64,000 nucleotides of DNA from Hoeflea marina (GTDB lineage: Bacteria > Pseudomonadota > Alphaproteobacteria > Rhizobiales > Rhizobiaceae). The DNA lies in the NCBI RefSeq assembly GCF_003182275.1, contig NZ_QGTR01000003.1, positions 620,001 to 684,000 of the forward strand, in the 5' to 3' direction. Each line of letters starts with the position of its first letter. The stretch's first letter is position 1. Position numbers and translations under genes: made by a program. This document shows positions 9,321-18,683 of the stretch, one piece after another. The notes under the pieces are model-generated. The model ran no database searches. It worked only from the letters and a program-made list of their open reading frames with translations, and was not told the origin of the DNA.

Positions 9321-11171
9321 TCACAGATCGGAATCGTCTTCGCCGTCGACGGCGGGAAGAATGTCGCCATCGGCCGATTCGGCGATGCCGTCGTCCTTCA
9401 GGTCGTGCTCGTCGACCGCGATGCGCACGTCGGTGATTCGGGCGCCGGGAAACTGGGCGAGGATGGCGGCGACATCGGGGTCCTGGCGGGCGTCGCTGAC
9501 CAGCGCGTCGCGGCGGCTGGTCTCCCGCTCGGCGATCGTCGGATGGCCGGGATCGCGGCTAAGCGCCACCGTCCACTTGGCGCCGGTCCAGTCCTTGAGT
9601 TTCTTGATCAGTTCGCCGGGGAGACTCGGATTGCCGTCGGGGGTGAGGTTTATCTCCAGCCGCCCGGGCTCGATGCGCACCAGCCGAACCATGGTGCGGA
9701 TCTGCACCTTGGCGGCGATGTCGCGGTGCTTCTCGGCCAGCGCCACCAGATCCTCAAGCGAGCGCACCGGCACGTCCTCGATCTCGGGCTCGGGCTGGGC
9801 CGCCTCGGCCATGCGGGCGACGATCTCAGGCAGGGGCTCGGCGGAATGGGCCAGATGCATGGTCGGGCCGGAGGAACCGGCGGGCTGGCCGCGCTCGCCG
9901 ACCGCCAGCCGCTGCATGGGTGCCCCGCCGCCATTGCCGCCGCCATGGGGCGCGGCCGGGCCTGCTCCGACGCGCGGCAGGGCGTCGCCGGACTGGATCA
10001 TTCGGGCGGTCTCTTCCGGCGAAGGCAGGCTGGCGGCGTGCGCGATGCGGATGAGGACCATTTCGGCCGCCGCCGCCGGGCGATTCGATGTCTCGGTCTC
10101 CGGAATGCCCTTGAGCAGCATCTGCCAGACGCGCGAGAGGATCGGCGTGGCCAGGCCGGCGGCGAACTCCACCCCCCTGAGACGCTCGGTCTCGGTCAGG
10201 GACGGATCCCGGGCCGCCTCGGGGACGAATTTCAGCCGGGTGACGAGATGCGTGAAATCGGCAAGATCGGTCAACACCACGGCCGGGCTGGCGCCCAGAT
10301 CATACTGGTTGCGGTAGCTGGCGAGCGCGCCGGCCACATCGCCGTTCATCATCTGCCCGAACAGTTCGACGATGCGGGAACGGTCGGCGAGACCAAGCAT
10401 GCCGCGCACGGTTTCGGCATCGACCGCGCCGCCGCCATGGGCAATGGCCTGATCAAGCAGCGACAGGCCGTCGCGGGCGGAGCCCTCGGCGGCGCGCGCG
10501 ATCATCGCCAGCGCTTCCGGATCGACGCTGATGCCCTCCTTGTCGGCGATGCGCGAATAGAGGCCCACCAGCTCGCCGGCATCGATGCGGCGCAGATCGA
10601 AGCGCTGGCAGCGCGACAGCACCGTGATCGGGACCTTGCGGATCTCGGTGGTGGCGAAGATGAACTTCACATGCGCCGGCGGCTCCTCGAGCGTCTTGAG
10701 CAGGCCGTTGAAGGCCTGGGTCGAGAGCATGTGGACCTCGTCGATGATGTAGACCTTGTAGCGCGCGGAGACCGGACGGTAGCGCACCTGCTCGATGATT
10801 TCGCGGATGTCGTCGATGCCGGTGTGCGAGGCGGCGTCCATCTCGATGACGTCGACGTCGCGGCCATCCATGATCGCCTGGCAATGCTCGCCGAGTTCGG
10901 AAAGGTCAACCGACGGCTTGTCGATGGCGGCGGTCTTGTAGTTGAGGGCGCGGGCTAGAATGCGGGCCGTCGTCGTCTTGCCGACGCCGCGCACTCCGGT
11001 GAGCATCCAGGCCTGGGCAATCCGGCCCGTTGCAAACGCGTTGGTCAGCGTGCGCACCATCGGCTCCTGGCCGACGAGATCGGAAAAATCGAGGGGACGG
11101 TATTTGCGGGCCAGCACGCGGTAGCCGGCCGATCCATCGTTTGTCGCTGTCGTGCCGGTCAGTTCGTTCAT
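9321..11171 (-). CDS. dnaX: DNA polymerase III subunit gamma/tau
   Basis: A 616-residue AAA+ clamp-loader subunit. The Walker A motif GVRGVGKTT is at residues 59-67, Walker B is YIIDEVHML, the SRC motif is LSRCQRFDL, and a long C-terminal tau-type domain follows a proline/glycine-rich linker. Only one cysteine (Cys97 in GEHCQAI) remains where four zinc-binding cysteines are usual. No A-rich slippery heptamer was seen, so programmed frameshifting to make gamma is not supported. The gene follows the SRP RNA gene on the same strand and is followed by ybaB. Confidence 0.96.
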   Translation of the reverse strand: MNELTGTTATNDGSAGYRVLARKYRPLDFSDLVGQEPMVRTLTNAFATGRIAQAWMLTGVRGVGKTTTARILARALNYKTAAIDKPSVDLSELGEHCQAIMDGRDVDVIEMDAASHTGIDDIREIIEQVRYRPVSARYKVYIIDEVHMLSTQAFNGLLKTLEEPPAHVKFIFATTEIRKVPITVLSRCQRFDLRRIDAGELVGLYSRIADKEGISVDPEALAMIARAAEGSARDGLSLLDQAIAHGGGAVDAETVRGMLGLADRSRIVELFGQMMNGDVAGALASYRNQYDLGASPAVVLTDLADFTHLVTRLKFVPEAARDPSLTETERLRGVEFAAGLATPILSRVWQMLLKGIPETETSNRPAAAAEMVLIRIAHAASLPSPEETARMIQSGDALPRVGAGPAAPHGGGNGGGAPMQRLAVGERGQPAGSSGPTMHLAHSAEPLPEIVARMAEAAQPEPEIEDVPVRSLEDLVALAEKHRDIAAKVQIRTMVRLVRIEPGRLEINLTPDGNPSLPGELIKKLKDWTGAKWTVALSRDPGHPTIAERETSRRDALVSDARQDPDVAAILAQFPGARITDVRIAVDEHDLKDDGIAESADGDILPAVDGEDDSDL

Positions 11172-11281
11172 GCGCCTTGCAATGCCCTTTCGCCCGGCAG
11201 TCGGCTGCCGCTACAGGGAGTGTCCCGCGCCGGCAGGACTCCGTCAATGACAGAATGCGCTGGCCGGTCGACAGGACGGGT

Positions 11282-11377
11282 GGGAGGCTGGCACGGTGAC
11301 CCGTGCCGGGCTCGTTGGGGCTGCTTCCTTCCGGACCTGACCCGGTTGGCGAGTGGCTCGTCCACCACCAACCTCCC
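11282..11377 (-). ncRNA. ffs: Small bacterial SRP (4.5S) RNA
   Basis: On the minus strand the sequence contains the near-invariant SRP apical domain GGTCAGGTCCGGAAGGAAGC, which binds Ffh. The flanks close a long hairpin: GGGAGGTTGG at the 5' end pairs with CCAGCCTCCC at the 3' end. The size of about 96 nt fits the short bacterial type. It targets ribosomes making membrane proteins to the translocon. The ffs-dnaX-ybaB order is common in alphaproteobacteria. The exact ends are estimated from the terminal pairing. Confidence 0.95.
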
Positions 11378-11383
11378 GAGCCA

Positions 11384-11412
11384 CATATCGTCAATCGACT
11401 CGGCAAAAGCAA
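11384..11412 (-). promoter_or_regulatory. Predicted sigma-70 promoter of the SRP RNA gene
   Basis: On the minus strand, TTGCTT (11412-11407) and GATATG (11389-11384) are separated by exactly 17 bases. The expected start about seven bases downstream coincides with the predicted 5' end of the RNA near 11377. Confidence 0.55.
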
Positions 11413-11470
11413 GCCAAGCGCAAAAAAAACTGCTAGATATGTCGGGCCCATCATCAGCGAGACTGCCGCC

Positions 11471-11875
11471 ATGGCCGACTTCACACTTCATCCGCAGCTG
11501 GAGCACGACAGCCGCCTGGTCATCAAGCTCGGCCTGTGCCAGCTGCGACTGATCGACGACAGCCGCTGGCCCTGGCTCATTCTGGTGCCGCAGCGCGACG
11601 GGATCACCGAGATCTTCGACATGACGCCGCTCGATCAGACCATGCTGACCTTCGAGACCGGCATTGCCGCCAAGGCGATGAAGGAGAGCAGCGGCTGCCT
11701 CAAGATCAACTTCGGCGCGCTCGGCAACAATGTCCGGCAGTTCCATCTTCATGTGGTCGGTCGGTCCGAGGGCGACCATGGCTGGCCAGGACCGGTGTGG
11801 GGCCAGGGAGCCGCCGTGCCCTGGCACCCGGACGCACGGGCCACCTTCATTGACAGACTGCTTGAGGCGCTTTGA
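11471..11875 (+). CDS. HIT-domain nucleotide hydrolase
   Basis: A 134-residue histidine-triad protein, likely a nucleoside phosphoramidase or dinucleoside polyphosphate hydrolase. The active-site motif reads NVRQFHLHVVGR, so the first histidine of HxHxH is replaced by Gln while the catalytic middle one is kept; this Q-x-H-x-H form is known among bacterial HIT proteins. GDHGWPGPVWGQG follows, a conserved C-terminal stretch. The start ATG begins MADFTLHPQ; the upstream extension overlaps the divergent SRP RNA and was rejected. nudC follows after four bases. Confidence 0.9.
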   Translation: MADFTLHPQLEHDSRLVIKLGLCQLRLIDDSRWPWLILVPQRDGITEIFDMTPLDQTMLTFETGIAAKAMKESSGCLKINFGALGNNVRQFHLHVVGRSEGDHGWPGPVWGQGAAVPWHPDARATFIDRLLEAL

Positions 11876-11879
11876 TTCC

Positions 11880-12839
11880 ATGACATTTTCGCTGTTTGAC
11901 CACAACGCCCCGCATGGCGAGGCCAGTTCACTCGTCGCCTTTTCGCACAACCGGCTCGACCGCAGGTCCGAGCACCGGGACGATGCCGCGGTGGCGCTGG
12001 CGCTCGATGACCCCTCGGCCCGGTATTTCGCCATCACCGAGGGCCGACTTGCCATGCGGATCGACGGCGGGCAGCCGGACGGGCTGCTGGACCGCGCCAT
12101 GATCGAGGCGCTGGCCCCGGACCACGCCAATGCCGTGCTGCTGGGCTGGACCCTTGAGGGCGCCCCCCGGATCGCCATGCCCATTGGCGTCTTGCCCGAT
12201 GATCTGCCTGCCAGCCTGAAAGCCATCGACACCAGGTCGGTCTACCGCCAGGATCTGATGGACGGGCCGACGCTCGGCGCCTATGCGCAGGCCAACAGCC
12301 TGACGGCATGGGCGCTCGGCAACCGGTTCTGCGGCCGCTGCGGCAACGGAATGGCGGCCGAGGCCGGCGGCTACAGGCGGCGCTGCACGGCTTGCAATCA
12401 CACGGTCTTTCCGCGCACCGATCCGGTGGCCATCATGCTGGCGGTGGACGAGGCCAATGACCGCTGCCTGCTCGGGCGCAGCCCGCATTTCCCCGAGGGC
12501 ATGTATTCCTGCCTGGCAGGCTTCATCGAGCCGGGCGAAACCATCGAGGACGCGGTGCGGCGCGAGACCCTGGAAGAATCCGGCATCGCCATCGGCCGGG
12601 TGCGCTACCACGCCAGCCAGCCTTGGCCGATGCCGCATTCGCTGATGATCGGCGTCTATGCCGAAGCCAGGAGTTTCGACATCAACCGCGACACCCAGGA
12701 ACTCGAGGACTGCCGCTGGTTCGACCGGGCCGAGACGGCGGCAATGATCGGCCGGAACGAGGGCGAGACCACGTCGACGCCGCCGCCCGGCGCCATCGCC
12801 AACCGGCTGATGCGCGACTGGCTCGACTGGACGCGCTGA
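11880..12839 (+). CDS. nudC: NADH pyrophosphatase (NAD-capped RNA decapping), Nudix family
   Basis: A 319-residue enzyme that hydrolyses NAD(H) and removes NAD caps from RNA 5' ends. The zinc ribbon is FCGRCGN...RRCTACNH, the Nudix box is GFIEPGETIEDAVRRETLEE, and the NudC-specific SQPWPMPHS follows it. The start MTFSLF lies four bases after the HIT gene; the two nucleotide-processing enzymes are probably co-transcribed. The length is normal for alphaproteobacterial NudC. Confidence 0.95.
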   Translation: MTFSLFDHNAPHGEASSLVAFSHNRLDRRSEHRDDAAVALALDDPSARYFAITEGRLAMRIDGGQPDGLLDRAMIEALAPDHANAVLLGWTLEGAPRIAMPIGVLPDDLPASLKAIDTRSVYRQDLMDGPTLGAYAQANSLTAWALGNRFCGRCGNGMAAEAGGYRRRCTACNHTVFPRTDPVAIMLAVDEANDRCLLGRSPHFPEGMYSCLAGFIEPGETIEDAVRRETLEESGIAIGRVRYHASQPWPMPHSLMIGVYAEARSFDINRDTQELEDCRWFDRAETAAMIGRNEGETTSTPPPGAIANRLMRDWLDWTR

Positions 12840-12855
12840 GCACCGCCGCGGGTGC

Positions 12856-13734
12856 TCAGCTCTCGTCGTCGATGGCGCTGTTTTCCGCAAGCCGGAACGG
12901 ATGGGCCGGATAGACGCCGAGTATGTTGATCTCGCGCGAGAAGAATCCCAGTTCCTCCATGGCCCGTGCCACAGCCGGATCCTCGGGATGGCCCTGGATG
13001 TCGGCATAGAACTGGGTGGCGAAGAACTTGCCGCCGAGCTGGTAGCTCTCGAGCTTGGTCATGTTGACGCCGTTGGTGGCAAAGCCGCCCATCGCCTTGT
13101 AGAGCGCGGCCGGAATGTTGCGCACCCGGAAGACGAAGGTGGTCACCACCACCTCGCCCTCGGCGGGCAGCGGCGGAACCTTCTCTTCGCGCGACAGCAC
13201 CACGAAGCGGGTGACGTTGGTCTCGGTGTCCTCGACGTTCTCGGCCAGGATATCGAGGCCGTAAAGCCCGCTCGCCAGCCGCGGCGCCAGCGCCGCCATG
13301 CTGCGGTCGCCGCGCTCGGAGACGAGCCGGGCCGCACCGGCGGTATCGCCGGCGACGACCGGCTTCCAGCCGTGGGCGCGGACCACCTTGCGGCACTGGC
13401 CGAGCGCATGAATGTGGCTGTGAACGGTGCGGATCTCGTCCATCGTCACGCCCGGCAACACCATCAGCTGGAAATGGATCGGCATGAAATACTCGCCGAT
13501 GATGTGCAGCCTCGAATCAGGCAGCAGGTGATGAATGTCGGCGACCCGGCCCGCGATGGTGTTCTCGATCGGGATCATCGCCAGATCCGCCTCGCCCTGC
13601 TCGAGCGCGTTGAACGCATCCTCGAAGGTCGGGCAGGGCAGCGGCTCCATATCGGGGAACATGTCGCGGCAGGCCATGTCGGAGTTGGCGCCGAAATCGC
13701 CCTGGAAGGCGATGCGGTTGGTCTTAGCGGTCAT
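12856..13734 (-). CDS. pheA: Prephenate dehydratase
   Basis: A 292-residue enzyme converting prephenate to phenylpyruvate in phenylalanine synthesis. The catalytic domain begins RIAFQGDFGANSDMA and includes the active-site region ETNVTRFVVLSRE. The C-terminal ACT regulatory domain shows the phenylalanine-binding motif KLESYQLGGKFFATQFYADI. It lacks a chorismate mutase domain. MTAKTNRIAF was chosen as start, since the longer frame is the overlapping kdsB. It lies 41 bases after kdsB on the same strand, a pairing seen in rhizobia. The stop converges on nudC 16 bases away. Confidence 0.95.
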   Translation of the reverse strand: MTAKTNRIAFQGDFGANSDMACRDMFPDMEPLPCPTFEDAFNALEQGEADLAMIPIENTIAGRVADIHHLLPDSRLHIIGEYFMPIHFQLMVLPGVTMDEIRTVHSHIHALGQCRKVVRAHGWKPVVAGDTAGAARLVSERGDRSMAALAPRLASGLYGLDILAENVEDTETNVTRFVVLSREEKVPPLPAEGEVVVTTFVFRVRNIPAALYKAMGGFATNGVNMTKLESYQLGGKFFATQFYADIQGHPEDPAVARAMEELGFFSREINILGVYPAHPFRLAENSAIDDES

Positions 13735-13774
13735 TTTTCGGCTTTCCGTATCACAGGCCTGCACGGGCGCAGGC

Positions 13775-14533
13775 TCAAAGGCCACGATCGGCGAGCAGGC
13801 GGCGGGCCCGCTCCAGATCGGCGGGAGTATCGACACCGAGAGGAACCGAGTCAACGATGGCCACATCGATGCGCATGCCGTTCTCCAGCGCCCGCAGCTG
13901 CTCCAGCGACTCACGCCGCTCCAGCGTGGATGGCGGCAGCGCGACGAAGCGCTCGAGCGCCGCGCGGCGATAGGCGTAGAGACCGATGTGATGGTAGAGC
14001 GGCCCCTCGCCCCAGGGCGCCGTGACGCGGGTGAAGTACAGCGCCCTGAGCAGATCGGGGCCGCGCGGCGAGCCGATAACCTTGACGATGGACGGATTGG
14101 CCTTGTCGTCCTCGTTGTCGATGACCACCGCCACGGTGGCGATATCGACGTCCGGGTCGGAAAGCGGGACGACGGCGCGGCGAATGGTTTCCGGCTCGAT
14201 GGCGGGAATGTCTCCCTGCACATTGACCACAGTCTCGATGCGGCCTTCCGGATCGAGCTTGAGCAGCGCTTCATGGATGCGGTCGGAACCTGACTGGTGG
14301 TCGGAACGGGTCATCACCGCCTCGAAGCCCGCCGCCTCGACCGCTTCCAGGATCTCGGCGGCATCGGTCGCCACGGCGACGCGGCCGATCCCCGCCTCGG
14401 CGGCGCGGCGGGCGACATGGACGATCATCGGCACGCCGCCGATGAGAGCCAGCGGCTTGCCCGGGAGCCTGGTTGACGCCATTCGCGCCGGGACGAGCAG
14501 CAGAGTCCGGCTGGCATTGCTGGCGGTGTTCAT
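13775..14533 (-). CDS. kdsB: 3-deoxy-manno-octulosonate cytidylyltransferase (CMP-KDO synthetase)
   Basis: A 252-residue cytoplasmic enzyme that activates KDO with CTP for lipopolysaccharide inner-core synthesis. The nucleotide-binding N-terminus [20 protein letters not shown] and [11 protein letters not shown] are family hallmarks, as are [11 protein letters not shown] and [13 protein letters not shown]-type residues near the C-terminus. Start MNTASN was preferred over the longer frame because it gives the usual N-terminus. It is divergent from the cytochrome c gene across 150 bases and probably heads a kdsB-pheA unit. Confidence 0.95.
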   Translation of the reverse strand: MNTASNASRTLLLVPARMASTRLPGKPLALIGGVPMIVHVARRAAEAGIGRVAVATDAAEILEAVEAAGFEAVMTRSDHQSGSDRIHEALLKLDPEGRIETVVNVQGDIPAIEPETIRRAVVPLSDPDVDIATVAVVIDNEDDKANPSIVKVIGSPRGPDLLRALYFTRVTAPWGEGPLYHHIGLYAYRRAALERFVALPPSTLERRESLEQLRALENGMRIDVAIVDSVPLGVDTPADLERARRLLADRGL

Positions 14534-14683
14534 GGGTTCCGATTCCTGTGTGTCGGTGGCAAAACGTCTCACCCCGACCATTCACAAACAGTGTTGCAAC
14601 AGATACGCAAAAGACATAGGTTCCGCGCGAATTCAAGACCGGTTCGACGTCCGCGGCGCTGAACCCAAACGGAGCGGCAAAAC

Positions 14684-15241
14684 ATGAACTCCTCATACCT
14701 CAACGTTGCAGCCGGGGCTTTCCTTGGTGTGGTTTTCGTCCTGATGACTGTCTCGTTGGTTTCCGAAGGCATCTTCCATTCCCCGGAACCGGCGACGGAG
14801 GGCTTTGCCATCGAGGTTGCCGACGCTCCGGCAGCCGGCGAAGGCGCCGCACCGGCAGCCGCGGAAGTCACGCCGATCGGTCCGCTGCTGGCCAGCGCAG
14901 ACGTCGCCAAGGGCGAGACCATCTTCAAGAAGTGCGCGGCCTGCCATTCCAACGATCCGTCCAGCGCCAACAAGGTCGGCCCCGGCATGTGGGGCGTGGT
15001 CAACCGCCCGGTCGCAAGCCATGAGGGCTTCAATTATTCCTCCGCCATGAAGGAATTTGCCGAAGGCGGCGCCAAGGTCTGGGACGACGAGCATCTCAAC
15101 CATTTCCTCGCCGGCCCGAAGAAGTACGTTCCGGGCACCGCGATGGGCTTTGCCGGCCTGAAGAAGGATGACGAGCGCGCCGACGTGATCGCCTATCTGC
15201 ATTCTCTGTCCGACAGCCCGGTGCCGCTGCCGACCAACTGA
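14684..15241 (+). CDS. Membrane-anchored cytochrome c (CycM/c552 type)
   Basis: A 185-residue class I cytochrome c. An N-terminal transmembrane helix (residues 7-28) is uncleaved in appearance and is followed by an Ala/Pro/Glu-rich tether, then one haem-binding CAACH and the Met ligand region PGTAMGFAG. This layout matches CycM of rhizobia, which shuttles electrons from the bc1 complex to cytochrome oxidase in the periplasm. GGAGCGGC precedes the ATG. A clear terminator lies about 90 bases downstream, so it is probably a single-gene unit. Confidence 0.92.
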   Translation: MNSSYLNVAAGAFLGVVFVLMTVSLVSEGIFHSPEPATEGFAIEVADAPAAGEGAAPAAAEVTPIGPLLASADVAKGETIFKKCAACHSNDPSSANKVGPGMWGVVNRPVASHEGFNYSSAMKEFAEGGAKVWDDEHLNHFLAGPKKYVPGTAMGFAGLKKDDERADVIAYLHSLSDSPVPLPTN

Positions 15242-15329
15242 GGCGACACCAGGCGCCGTGGCCGCTCCCACAGGGAGCAGGACCCATGGCTCATCGGCGG
15301 GATGCCGCCGCCAGAGAACGAACCAGAGA

Positions 15330-15352
15330 GGCCGGGCAAGTCCCGGCCTTTT
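15330..15352 (+). terminator. Intrinsic terminator after the cytochrome c gene
   Basis: GGCCGGG-CAAGT-CCCGGCC is a perfect 7-bp stem followed directly by TTTT. It insulates the cytochrome gene from yejA. Confidence 0.8.
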
Positions 15353-15495
15353 CGTTGCCGCATCGGCGACCCGCTATGGAGAAAGTGCCGGCCTGCCGCC
15401 GACAGTCCGGTCAAAAATGGACACGTTGGGTCATTCCGCCTGTTTTTGGCCGCAGAATGCCTTAGTCTGGGTGGACCGACATCCAGGAGAACCAA

Positions 15496-17331
15496 ATGCC
15501 GATCGCCTTGCGCCCCCTCAGCCTCATCGGAACCTTCTTTTGCCTCTTTGTGGCGGTCCTCGGCGCGCAGGCGCAGGAGCAATGGCGCCACGCGGCATCG
15601 GTTCTGGGAGAGCCCAAATACGAGAAGGGCTTCGACCACTTCGGCTACGTCAACCCGGATGCGCCGAAGGGCGGGCAGCTCCGGCTCTCCGAGGAAGGCA
15701 CCTTCGACACGTTCAACCCGATCCTGTCCAAGGGCGATATCGCCAACGGAATGGGCCTGATCTTCGATACCCTGCTCAAGTCCTCGGATGACGAGGTCTC
15801 CACCGCTTATGGCCTGCTGGCCGAAAGCCTGAGCTATCCCGATGACATTTCCAGCGCCACGTTCCGGCTTCGCGCCGAGGCGCGCTGGGCCGACGGCCAG
15901 CCGGTGACACCCGAGGACGTCATCTTCAGCTTCGAGAGCGTCAAGGAATACAACCCCCTGCAGATGAGCTATTACAGCCACGTCAAGTCTGCCGAAAAGA
16001 CCGGGGAGCGCGACGTGACGTTTCGTTTCGATGAGACGAACAACCGCGAGCTTCCGTTGATCCTGGGTCAGCTCCTGGTCGTCCCCAAGCACTGGTGGGA
16101 GGGCGAGGGTCCGGACGGTCAGAAGCGCGACATCAGCCAGACCACGCTCGAGCCGGTGATGGGCTCCGGTCCCTACCGGGTCGCCTCCTTTTCCGCGGGA
16201 TCCACCATCCGTTACGAATTGCGCGACGACTACTGGGGCAAGGATCTCAACGTCAATGTCGGCCAGAACAATTTCGGCGCGATCAGCTACACCTATTTCG
16301 GCGACGCCAATGTTGAACTGGAGGCGTTCCGGGCCGGCCTGATCGATTACCGGCAGGAAAACTCGTCCAGCCGCTGGGTGACCGGCTACGACTTTCCCGC
16401 CGTCGCCAATGGCAGCGTCAAGCGCGAGGAAGTCGAGAACCCGTTGCGGGCGGTCGGGATCATGCAGGCCCTGGTCCCGAACATGCGGCGCGAGAAGTTC
16501 AAGGATGTGCGGGTCCGCCGCGCGCTCAACTACGCCTTCGATTTCGAGCAGATGAACCAGACCCTCGCCTATGGAGGCCTGACCCGCATCGACAGCTACT
16601 TTTGGGGCACGGAACTGGCGTCATCGGGCCTCCCCGAGGGACGGGAAAAGGAGATCCTGCAGGAACTCGGCCACCCGGTTCCGCCGGAAGTCTTCACCAC
16701 GCCCTACACCAACCCGGTGGGCGGCGACGCCCAGAAGAACCGCGCCAATCTCGGCAAGGCGCTGCAACTGTTCAAGGAAGCTGGCTACGAGCTCAGGGGA
16801 ACCTCGCTCGTCAATGCCGCCACGGGAGAGCCTTTCGGTTTCGAGGTCCTGCTGGCAAGCGCCTCGCTCGAGCGATCGGTTCTCCCCTATGTCAACAATC
16901 TCAAGCGGATCGGCATCAATGTCACGCTTCGTTCGCCCGACACCTCGCAATACACATACCGGATTCGAAGCTTCGACTACGACATGATCTGGGTGGTCTG
17001 GGCACAGGGACTGATCCCCGGCAACGAGCAGTACAATTATTGGGGATCGAGCTCCGCCGACCAGGAGGGAAGCCGCAATTACGCCGGGATCTCCGATCCG
17101 GCGATCGACGAACTGATCCGCCGCATCGTTTTCGTCAAGTCACGCGAGGAGCTTGTCGCCACCGTTCATGCGCTGGATCGCGTGCTGCTTGCGCATCACT
17201 ACGTGATGCCGCTCTTCTACAGCAAGGCGTACAAGATCGCCTATTACAAGAGCCTCACCCACCCGGCCGAGTTTCCCTACTACAGCATCGGATTTCCCGA
17301 TGTCTGGTGGTCCACGGAAGCGGGCGGCTAA
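15496..17331 (+). CDS. yejA: Oligopeptide ABC transporter substrate-binding protein YejA
   Basis: A 611-residue periplasmic binding protein of the peptide/nickel (SBP_bac_5) family, with a signal peptide ending near GAQAQ. It shows HFGYVNPDAPKGG, typical of YejA, and MGSGPYRVASF, the family mid-domain motif. YejABEF imports peptides such as microcin C in E. coli and host NCR peptides in Sinorhizobium meliloti. An AGGAG site precedes the ATG. The permease genes follow after an unusually long 251-base gap holding hairpins. Confidence 0.92.
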   Translation: MPIALRPLSLIGTFFCLFVAVLGAQAQEQWRHAASVLGEPKYEKGFDHFGYVNPDAPKGGQLRLSEEGTFDTFNPILSKGDIANGMGLIFDTLLKSSDDEVSTAYGLLAESLSYPDDISSATFRLRAEARWADGQPVTPEDVIFSFESVKEYNPLQMSYYSHVKSAEKTGERDVTFRFDETNNRELPLILGQLLVVPKHWWEGEGPDGQKRDISQTTLEPVMGSGPYRVASFSAGSTIRYELRDDYWGKDLNVNVGQNNFGAISYTYFGDANVELEAFRAGLIDYRQENSSSRWVTGYDFPAVANGSVKREEVENPLRAVGIMQALVPNMRREKFKDVRVRRALNYAFDFEQMNQTLAYGGLTRIDSYFWGTELASSGLPEGREKEILQELGHPVPPEVFTTPYTNPVGGDAQKNRANLGKALQLFKEAGYELRGTSLVNAATGEPFGFEVLLASASLERSVLPYVNNLKRIGINVTLRSPDTSQYTYRIRSFDYDMIWVVWAQGLIPGNEQYNYWGSSSADQEGSRNYAGISDPAIDELIRRIVFVKSREELVATVHALDRVLLAHHYVMPLFYSKAYKIAYYKSLTHPAEFPYYSIGFPDVWWSTEAGG

Positions 17332-17582
17332 TCGGCACTTGCAATGAGCGCTCGCTTGGACTCCAAATTGCCCGATACCGAATCAACCCGGCGCGCGCGC
17401 CGCGGGGAATGGGACGACGTGATTTACAAGCCAGGCGCTAGAGGTTTTCCGGGCAGGACGGTTTCGACAACGCCGCAGAACCATGCGGCAGGCCACGGGC
17501 CCGGACCATGTCCGGGACTCCGGATTGCGCGGCAGCGCTGCGGCGCCGCTCCCGGACGGGCCGAGCGTCGGGGCCGGATCTG
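17332..17582 (+). other. yejA-yejB intergenic region with a strong hairpin
   Basis: No credible gene lies in these 251 bases. CCCGGAC (17500-17506), loop CAT, GTCCGGG (17510-17516) is a perfect 7-bp stem, and further GC-rich inverted segments follow just before yejB. No T-run follows the stem, so it looks more like an mRNA processing or protection element than a terminator. Confidence 0.55.
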
Positions 17583-18683
17583 ATGGGCGCCTATATCCTG
17601 CGGCGGCTGCTGTTGATGATCCCGACCATCGTCGGCATCATGGCCATTTCCTTCGCCGTCATCCAGTTCGCGCCCGGCGGCCCGGTCGAACAGGTCATCG
17701 CCGATCTGACCGGTCAGGGCGATTCCACCGGCGGCAGGATATCCGGCGGCGGCGACATGCTGGCGGCCGGCCCTGGCTCCAGCGCTGACATCAGTTCACA
17801 GTACCGCGGCGCGCAGGGGCTCGACCCGGCCTTCATCGCCAAGCTGGAGAAGCAGTTCGGATTCGACAAGCCGCCGCTGCAGCGCTTCGGCGAGATGATG
17901 TGGAACTATGCCCGCTTCGATTTCGGCGAGAGTTTCTTCCGCAACATCTCGGTCATCGACCTGATCGCGGAGAAACTGCCGGTGTCGATCTCGCTCGGTG
18001 TATGGATCCTGCTGATTTCCTACATCATCTCGATTCCGCTCGGCATCAAGAAAGCGATCAGCGACGGCTCCCGCTTCGATGTCTGGACCTCCGGCATCAT
18101 CATCGTCGCCTATGCGGTACCGGGATTTCTGTTCGGGATCCTGCTGATCGTGCTGTTCGCCGGCGGCTCGTTCCTGGACTGGTTCCCGCTCCGCGGACTG
18201 ACGTCGGACAATTTCGCCCAGCTCAGCCTTGGCGGCAAGATCCTCGACTATTTCTGGCATCTGGCCCTGCCGCTGCTGGCCCTGTCGCTCTCGGCCTTCG
18301 CCACCACGACGCTCCTGACCAAGAATTCCTTCATCGACGAAATCGGCAAGCAGTATGTCACCACCGCGCGGGCCAAGGGACTGACCGATCGGCAGGTGCT
18401 CTACCGGCATGTGTTCCGCAACGCGATGCTGATCATCATCGCCGGTTTTCCCGGCGCCTTCATCACCGCCTTCTTCTCCGGATCGCTGCTGATCGAGACC
18501 ATCTTCTCGCTCGACGGGCTGGGGCGGCTCGGCTTCCAGTCGGTGGTCAATCGCGATTATCCGGTGGTGTTTGCCACGCTGTTCATCTTCTCGCTGATGG
18601 GCCTGGTGATCGGCCTGGTTTCCGATCTGGTCTACACCTGGGTCGATCCGCGCATCGACTTCGAAAAGCGGGATGTGGGATGA
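17583..18683 (+). CDS. yejB: Peptide ABC transporter permease YejB
   Basis: A 366-residue inner-membrane permease. It begins MGAYILRRLLLMIPTIVGIM, the standard DppB/YejB N-terminus, has about six membrane segments, and carries the EAA-loop region TTARAKGLTDRQVLYRHVFRN near the C-terminus. The YejB-specific Gly/Ser-rich periplasmic insertion around residues 45-75 is present. The upstream frame extension of 25 codons is GC-rich filler and was dropped. Its TGA overlaps the yejE ATG. Confidence 0.94.
   Translation: MGAYILRRLLLMIPTIVGIMAISFAVIQFAPGGPVEQVIADLTGQGDSTGGRISGGGDMLAAGPGSSADISSQYRGAQGLDPAFIAKLEKQFGFDKPPLQRFGEMMWNYARFDFGESFFRNISVIDLIAEKLPVSISLGVWILLISYIISIPLGIKKAISDGSRFDVWTSGIIIVAYAVPGFLFGILLIVLFAGGSFLDWFPLRGLTSDNFAQLSLGGKILDYFWHLALPLLALSLSAFATTTLLTKNSFIDEIGKQYVTTARAKGLTDRQVLYRHVFRNAMLIIIAGFPGAFITAFFSGSLLIETIFSLDGLGRLGFQSVVNRDYPVVFATLFIFSLMGLVIGLVSDLVYTWVDPRIDFEKRDVG

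Noticed and set aside
9321-11171. Programmed frameshift in dnaX to make a short gamma subunit
   Set aside because: I found no A-rich slippery heptamer with a following stem in the expected region.
17508-17582. N-terminal extension of YejB by 25 codons
   Set aside because: The extension is Arg-rich and overlaps the hairpin region; MGAYILRR is the normal family start.
17344-17583. A 79-codon frame between yejA and yejB
   Set aside because: No ribosome site, composition of GC-rich filler, and it overlaps the hairpin region; no similarity recognised.
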